DNA from: an uncultured Campylobacter sp.
Lineage (GTDB): Bacteria > Campylobacterota > Campylobacteria > Campylobacterales > Campylobacteraceae
DNA length: 49,253 nt
NCBI GenBank assembly: GCA_934728065.1
Contig: CAKVDW010000014.1
Location: forward strand, 1-49,253
Reading direction: 5' to 3'
Every line of letters begins with the position of its first letter. Position 1 is the stretch's first letter. A program made the position numbers and the translations under genes. Shown here one piece after another: positions 44,951-49,253 of this stretch. The notes below the pieces were generated by a model, which worked only from the letters and a program-made list of their open reading frames with translations, was not told where the DNA came from and searched no databases.

Positions 44951-45775
44951 TTATTCAAATTTTACTTCAACACGGCGGTTTTGATACCTTTCCTTTTCTT
45001 TTAAACCTTTGCTTAAAGGCTTATCCTTACCATAAGTTTGCAGGGTAATTTTGCCCGTTTGTCGCAAAAACTCACTCGCCACTGCCGCACTTCTTTGCAA
45101 GCCAAGCATACTGTTATAAAATTCGCCACCGATTTCATCGGTATGTCCGCTTAAATTCAAGCTTTTTATCTTAACACCCAAATTAAAACGCTTGAACTCC
45201 TTTATATGAAAGCTGTTTTTAATGCTTTGGACTGAGCTTTGATTAAATTTAAACCAAAGATTTGGTAGAGAAAGTTTTTTTGTGAGCCATTTTTTATTGT
45301 CTAATAATTTTTCATTAAAAAGGTAAATTTTTATCCTCTCATCGCTGTTTTTATCGACAAAAAGGCTGTAACGCAAATATCCTCCTCGCCTTGACAGCGT
45401 GCTTGTTATATTGTTTATAACCGCTCTTTCTTTAGCGTTTAATTTTTTAGAATTTAAGACATAAACGCTATATCTTGGCTCTCCAAGACTTTTATCTCTT
45501 TTACTTTTTTGGATAAAGGCTTTATATTCAGCCCTTAAGCTACTTTGTGTTTGCGCTTTTGCGGTTTCATTTGCCTTTACTTTTTGCTCTATGCCTTCAT
45601 TTTTATCATTTTGCTTTATCTTGTTTTGAGGCGTGTTTTGATTTTGCACCAAAGTAGTGTTTTCCTCATAAAAGCTTATATCTTTTGGTTTTGAATTTAC
45701 AAAAAGATATGCCATTATCGCAACTAAAATAGCCACTAGCGCAGCAAGTAAAATTATCAATTTGCTCGAACCCAT
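44951..45775 (-). CDS. Inner-membrane anchored OmpA-domain protein
   Basis: A 274-residue protein with one N-terminal membrane helix (SKLIILLAALVAILVAIMAYLFV), a charged Gln/Asn/Lys-rich linker, a middle region with MotB-unlike sequence, and a C-terminal OmpA-like peptidoglycan-binding domain: NLSGHTDEIGGEFYNSMLGLQRSAAV, TYGKDKPLSKG and NRRVEVKFE. The Asp and Arg of the diaminopimelate-binding pocket (HTDEIG, NRRVEV) are present. There is no MotB plug or proton-channel Asp pattern, so a wall-anchoring rather than stator role is more likely. A TATAAT -10 (complement at 45793-45798) lies close to the ATG. Confidence 0.83.
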   Translation of the reverse strand: MGSSKLIILLAALVAILVAIMAYLFVNSKPKDISFYEENTTLVQNQNTPQNKIKQNDKNEGIEQKVKANETAKAQTQSSLRAEYKAFIQKSKRDKSLGEPRYSVYVLNSKKLNAKERAVINNITSTLSRRGGYLRYSLFVDKNSDERIKIYLFNEKLLDNKKWLTKKLSLPNLWFKFNQSSVQSIKNSFHIKEFKRFNLGVKIKSLNLSGHTDEIGGEFYNSMLGLQRSAAVASEFLRQTGKITLQTYGKDKPLSKGLKEKERYQNRRVEVKFE

Positions 45776-45951
45776 AAAAATCCTTTTTAAAAATTATACT
45801 ACAAAAGCAAGTTTAAGGCAAATTTTAAGCAAATTTTTTTATAATTTTGCTTTTTAAGGGGCAAAAATTTGCAATTTTTTCACAAAAAGAGCGAATTTTT
45901 GACTTTTAAAGGCTAAAATTCACATTTAAATTTAAAGTTCAAAAGGTTAAA

Positions 45952-47967
45952 ATGCCACTTTCAAAACTCAATGACGAGCAGCACCGCGCCGCCACTGCGC
46001 CACTTGGCTACAACTTAATCATCGCAAGTGCTGGCACGGGCAAAACTTCAACCATAGTCGCGCGCATAGCTCATTTGCTTGAAAGTGGCATAAAGCCCGA
46101 CAAAATAATGCTTTTGACATTTACAAACAAAGCCAGCAAAGAAATGATAGCGCGTTTAAACCGCCACTTTGATAAAAATATCACTAAAAACATACTTGCA
46201 GGCACTTTTCACAGCATCGCATACAGCTTGCTTCGCTCTTGGGACACGCAAATCGTGCTGAAACCCATAGGCGAGCTTAAAATTCTGCTTAAAAGCATTT
46301 ATGAAAGGCGGCAGTTTCATCATTTGAGCGAGCAAAAGCCCTTTGCGCCAAACTATCTTTACGACATTTATTCACTCTTTCAAAATGTGAGCGGAGGCGA
46401 CTTTGAGACTTATTTTTGCGCTAAACACCCAGAACAAGCCGTTTATGCGGAAATTTACGCTGACATTTTGCGCGAGTATGAGGAGGAAAAAAGGCGTTTT
46501 GGCTATGTGGATTTTAATGATTTGCTACTTCGCTTAAAAGCCGAGTTAGCAGGGCGTAGCGTGGAATTTGATGAAATTTTGGTTGATGAGTATCAAGACA
46601 CAAACGCCTTGCAAGGCTCACTGATAGAGGCTTTTAAAAGCAAGAGCCTTTTTTGCGTGGGGGATTATGACCAAAGCATTTACGCCTTTAACGGCGCGGA
46701 CATAAGCATCATCGGCTCTTTTGGCACGCGCTTTGCAAACGCCCAAATTTACACACTTGGCAAAAACTACCGCTCATCAAGAAGCATACTCGCCCTTGCT
46801 AATAAAGTCATCGAAAACAACCAAAGGCTCTATCCAAAGGAACTCATCGTTACAAGGACGGGCGAATTTGCCCAGCCACAGCTTCTTACCTTTAACGAAA
46901 GCTTTGAGCAATACGCTCATATCGCTAAATTCATCGTTACAAGTGGCGTGAGTGCCGAAAATATCGCCGTTATCTTTCGTAACAATTCTAGCGCGGACGG
47001 CATAGAGCTGGCTTTAAGAGAACAAGGTGTGCCAAGCGTGCGAAAAGAAAGCGTGAGTTTTTTTGACAGCCTTGAAGTGCGGGCGTTTTGCGCGATGATG
47101 GCGCTCATCATCAACCCAAAGGACATTATGGCGTTTATGAGTCTGCTTGAATACAGCAAAGGCGTGGGTTCTGCGCTATCAAAAGAAATTTTTGACAGCC
47201 TTTTAAAGCTGGGCGGCGGGGACTTGATAAGGGGCTTTTTAGAGCCTGATTTAAGCATAAATTTGCAAAAAGCACACAAGAAAAACGCACAGCTTGGGCT
47301 TTTTGACGATATAGAAGTGCTAGCAAGCCCGAAACGCTTTGATTTGCAAAGCGAGTTTAACGCTCACCCCATTTTAACCCTGCCTAAAATCAACGAATTT
47401 GGCGCAAAAAATTTAGAAAAACTTTATCACTTCATCAAAAAAGCAAGGCAAATTCGCGCTTCAAGCGAGTTTGTAGAGTGCATTTTGCAAAATGAATTTT
47501 TCAAAGAAATTTGTGAAATTTTAGCCACGAAAAGAGCGACAAACAAGGCGACTTTGAAAGTGGATTTAGCGCGAAAAGATGAAAATTTAGAAAAAATAGC
47601 GCGCAAAATGGCGGTGCTTAAAGAGCTGACGAAAGATTACAGCGACATTTACAAATACTACAACTTTCTCACACTTGGCGCGAACGAAATGAGCAACGGA
47701 AAAGGCGTAAATTTGCTCAGCATACACGCGAGCAAGGGGCTTGAATTTGAGCTTGTTTTTGTGGTTGATTTAGCGCAAAACCGCTTTCCAAACAGCAAGC
47801 TGATGGCGATGGGAGGCTCACTTGAAGAAGAAAGGCGGCTTTTTTATGTGGCGGTAACTCGGGCGAAAAACACGCTCATTTTAAGCTACGCAAAATACGA
47901 TAAAATCAAAGAAGCGCACTACAAACCCTCTTGTTTTTTGGTAGAAGCTGGACTTTGTAAAGAGTAG
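45952..47967 (+). CDS. UvrD/Rep family DNA helicase
   Basis: A 671-residue superfamily 1 helicase. Motifs in order: Q-motif LNDEQHRAATA, Walker A ASAGTGKTSTIVARI near residue 28, Ia LLTFTNKASKEM, II ILVDEYQDTNALQ, III CVGDYDQSIYAFNGAD, IV GKNYRSS, V NLLSIHASKGLEFELVFVVDL, and VI EEERRLFYVAVTRAK. It is complete. It translocates 3'-5' on single-stranded DNA, in replication restart or repair. The call as Rep, PcrA or UvrD cannot be separated by reading. In C. jejuni a similar helicase lies near tpx, as I recall; here it is nine kilobases away. Confidence 0.95.
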   Translation: MPLSKLNDEQHRAATAPLGYNLIIASAGTGKTSTIVARIAHLLESGIKPDKIMLLTFTNKASKEMIARLNRHFDKNITKNILAGTFHSIAYSLLRSWDTQIVLKPIGELKILLKSIYERRQFHHLSEQKPFAPNYLYDIYSLFQNVSGGDFETYFCAKHPEQAVYAEIYADILREYEEEKRRFGYVDFNDLLLRLKAELAGRSVEFDEILVDEYQDTNALQGSLIEAFKSKSLFCVGDYDQSIYAFNGADISIIGSFGTRFANAQIYTLGKNYRSSRSILALANKVIENNQRLYPKELIVTRTGEFAQPQLLTFNESFEQYAHIAKFIVTSGVSAENIAVIFRNNSSADGIELALREQGVPSVRKESVSFFDSLEVRAFCAMMALIINPKDIMAFMSLLEYSKGVGSALSKEIFDSLLKLGGGDLIRGFLEPDLSINLQKAHKKNAQLGLFDDIEVLASPKRFDLQSEFNAHPILTLPKINEFGAKNLEKLYHFIKKARQIRASSEFVECILQNEFFKEICEILATKRATNKATLKVDLARKDENLEKIARKMAVLKELTKDYSDIYKYYNFLTLGANEMSNGKGVNLLSIHASKGLEFELVFVVDLAQNRFPNSKLMAMGGSLEEERRLFYVAVTRAKNTLILSYAKYDKIKEAHYKPSCFLVEAGLCKE

Positions 47968-48047
47968 TATTAAGCCTTTATACAAAGCTTATAAAATAAG
48001 CATTTTCAATGTAAAAAATTTATTTAAATTTATAAAATTTAGGCTAA

Positions 48048-48067
48048 TTTGGCATTTAATTTGCTTA
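48048..48067 (+). promoter_or_regulatory. Candidate sigma-54-like promoter before the protease gene
   Basis: TTGGCAT (48049-48055) and TTGCTT (48061-48066) place GG and GC 12 bases apart, as in a sigma-54 promoter. The start codon is 54 bases downstream. The DNA is AT-rich and one consensus base differs, so chance is possible. The gap 47968-48119 shows no gene. Confidence 0.35.
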
Positions 48068-48119
48068 AAATTTACCTAATTTTAGCTATATTATGTAAAG
48101 TAGAATTTAAGGGTGTTTT

Positions 48120-49253
48120 TTGAGGATTAAAAAATTTATTCAATTTACCGTTTTTATTTCTTGTCTTTTTGCCTTGCCGTTAAGGGCTTTAACAAGTTTT
48201 GAACTTCACAATATTAGCGAGGCTCACAAACAAGGCTTTAATGGTGATGGCGTTCATATAGGCATAGTCGATACTATATTTAAAGAAGACCACGAAATAT
48301 TAGTTAATCAATTCCTCACCACCCCCATTAGAAACACTTATAATGATAAAAATGGCTTCTCACACGGCTCACATGTTGCTGGTATAATATCTGGCTCGCG
48401 CAGCAATGATGAAAGTTATGGCATAGCCTTTAAGTCAAAATTTATAGCTTATGGAAATTTAGGTCTTGGCGTAAGTGATGCTGAATTTGACAAAATGCTT
48501 GACTTTGATGTAAAAATCATCAACAATTCTCACACAGCATATCACAAAAGATTTGCAGAGTATGCAAAAAAGGGAATTTTAGTAATTTATGCTAGTTCAA
48601 ATGCCGCTCGATTAAAACCCACGCTTGCTGCCTTGCACGGCACGGGTAGTGATGATAATCTAGGCTCTTGGCTTACTGTTGGCAATGTAGATTCAAGCTA
48701 TATTCAACGAGATAATAGTGGCAAACTTACTGTTGCTGGTAGGGCAGTTGGTGGCAATACGGGCAATTTATGCTTTGAGGCAACTTTATACTGTCTTATG
48801 GCTGCTGGAACAGATATTTTATCAGCTGCTTATGACACTCCAACAAGCTATACAAAATCAACAGGCACTTCGCAGGCTGCTCCAGCTGTTAGCGGTGTAG
48901 CTGCCCTAGTCTTTCAAAAATTTCCATTTTTAGACGGCAAACAAGTAGCTGATATACTCTTAAGCACAGCAAATGATGATTTTAACGCTCCAAAAGTGGT
49001 AATAAAGCGAGACAATAAAGAATCACATATCATCTACATTGATAATCCTGTGCCTAAAAAGCCTGATGGGCAAAATGATGAGGATGCAATTTGGAAAGAT
49101 GTGATACAAATGTGGGGTGGCACTAAACCAAGCTTTCTTACCCTAGCTGATGTTAGACAAGCTACTAGAGAAGAAGTTTTTGGTCAAGGCATACTTGACG
49201 CCACAAAGGCTCTTAAAGGCTTAAGCCAAATAGACATTAACCGCTTAAGCGAC
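48120..49253 (+). CDS. Subtilisin-like (S8) autotransporter serine protease, partial
   Basis: A TTG start at 48120, six bases after AAGGG, opens a frame that runs 378 codons to the window end without a stop. Residues 1 to about 23 are a signal peptide (KKFIQFTVFISCLFALPLRA). The catalytic triad of subtilases is present: Asp51 in IGIVDT, His82 in SHGSHVAGI and Ser251 in STGTSQAAPAVSG. YASSNAA supplies the oxyanion Asn. The last part (GQGILDATKAL) is the usual end of the protease domain, so a passenger stem and C-terminal barrel probably follow outside the window. Because the start is TTG this gene is easily missed. Secretion as an autotransporter is inferred from similar Campylobacter proteins. 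Confidence 0.88.
   Translation, partial: MRIKKFIQFTVFISCLFALPLRALTSFELHNISEAHKQGFNGDGVHIGIVDTIFKEDHEILVNQFLTTPIRNTYNDKNGFSHGSHVAGIISGSRSNDESYGIAFKSKFIAYGNLGLGVSDAEFDKMLDFDVKIINNSHTAYHKRFAEYAKKGILVIYASSNAARLKPTLAALHGTGSDDNLGSWLTVGNVDSSYIQRDNSGKLTVAGRAVGGNTGNLCFEATLYCLMAAGTDILSAAYDTPTSYTKSTGTSQAAPAVSGVAALVFQKFPFLDGKQVADILLSTANDDFNAPKVVIKRDNKESHIIYIDNPVPKKPDGQNDEDAIWKDVIQMWGGTKPSFLTLADVRQATREEVFGQGILDATKALKGLSQIDINRLSD

Noticed and set aside
44951..45775. OmpA-domain protein as MotB
   Set aside because: It lacks a partner motA, the plug segment and the membrane Asp typical of MotB.

Overview
The window looks like a piece of a Campylobacter chromosome (Campylobacterota, C. jejuni relatives). The support is protein content: FlgS, the single tyrosine recombinase XerH, FlgG2/FlgG with a near-consensus sigma-54 promoter, the panBCD cluster, Hcp-like Sel1 proteins, and small gene groups whose order I recall from C. 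jejuni (atpZ-like/hemL/cytochrome c/folD/lepB; moeA/murA; FtsH-like/MtaB/AroB/Tgt; class V aminotransferase/DUF234/flgS). The species cannot be fixed by reading alone.

Layout. 1-0.8 kb: a long poly-C tract at the window edge and two Sel1-repeat secreted proteins. 0.8-3.7 kb: housekeeping genes (AtpZ-like, hemL, cytochrome c, folD). 3.8-7.7 kb: an accessory insert between folD and lepB with a tautomerase, a gene remnant coupled to an MFS transporter, and an LTA-synthase-like membrane sulfatase that is out of frame at a (TC)9 tract. 7.8-10 kb: lepB, a YiiX-like peptidase and an outer-membrane protein. 10-16 kb: xerH, a paralogous outer-membrane protein, murA and moeA, separated by composite palindromic repeats. 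16-19 kb: tRNA-Gly, an EF-hand protein operon with a sigma-28-like promoter, a PepSY-like protein and a frameshifted small membrane gene. 19-28 kb: mog, an FtsH-like protein without its zinc site, mtaB, aroB, tgt, a class V aminotransferase, a DUF234 protein and flgS. 28.5-38 kb: azlCD, then a type I restriction-modification locus (half-size hsdS, hsdM, rhuM, full hsdS, hsdR). 38-49 kb: tpx, rpoD, panBCD, flgG2-flgG, an OmpA-domain protein, a UvrD-like helicase and the first 378 codons of a subtilisin-like autotransporter protease.

How parts connect. FlgS is the kinase that, through FlgR, activates sigma-54 promoters such as the one in front of flgG2-flgG. The EF-hand operon may belong to the later sigma-28 flagellar class. 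MoeA and Mog both serve molybdenum cofactor synthesis. Variation is a theme: poly-C at the edge, a dinucleotide tract in the sulfatase gene, inverted repeats flanking xerH and murA-moeA, two specificity subunits in one type I operon, and palindromic elements inserted in frame in hsdS. No CRISPR array, rRNA or complete insertion sequence was seen.
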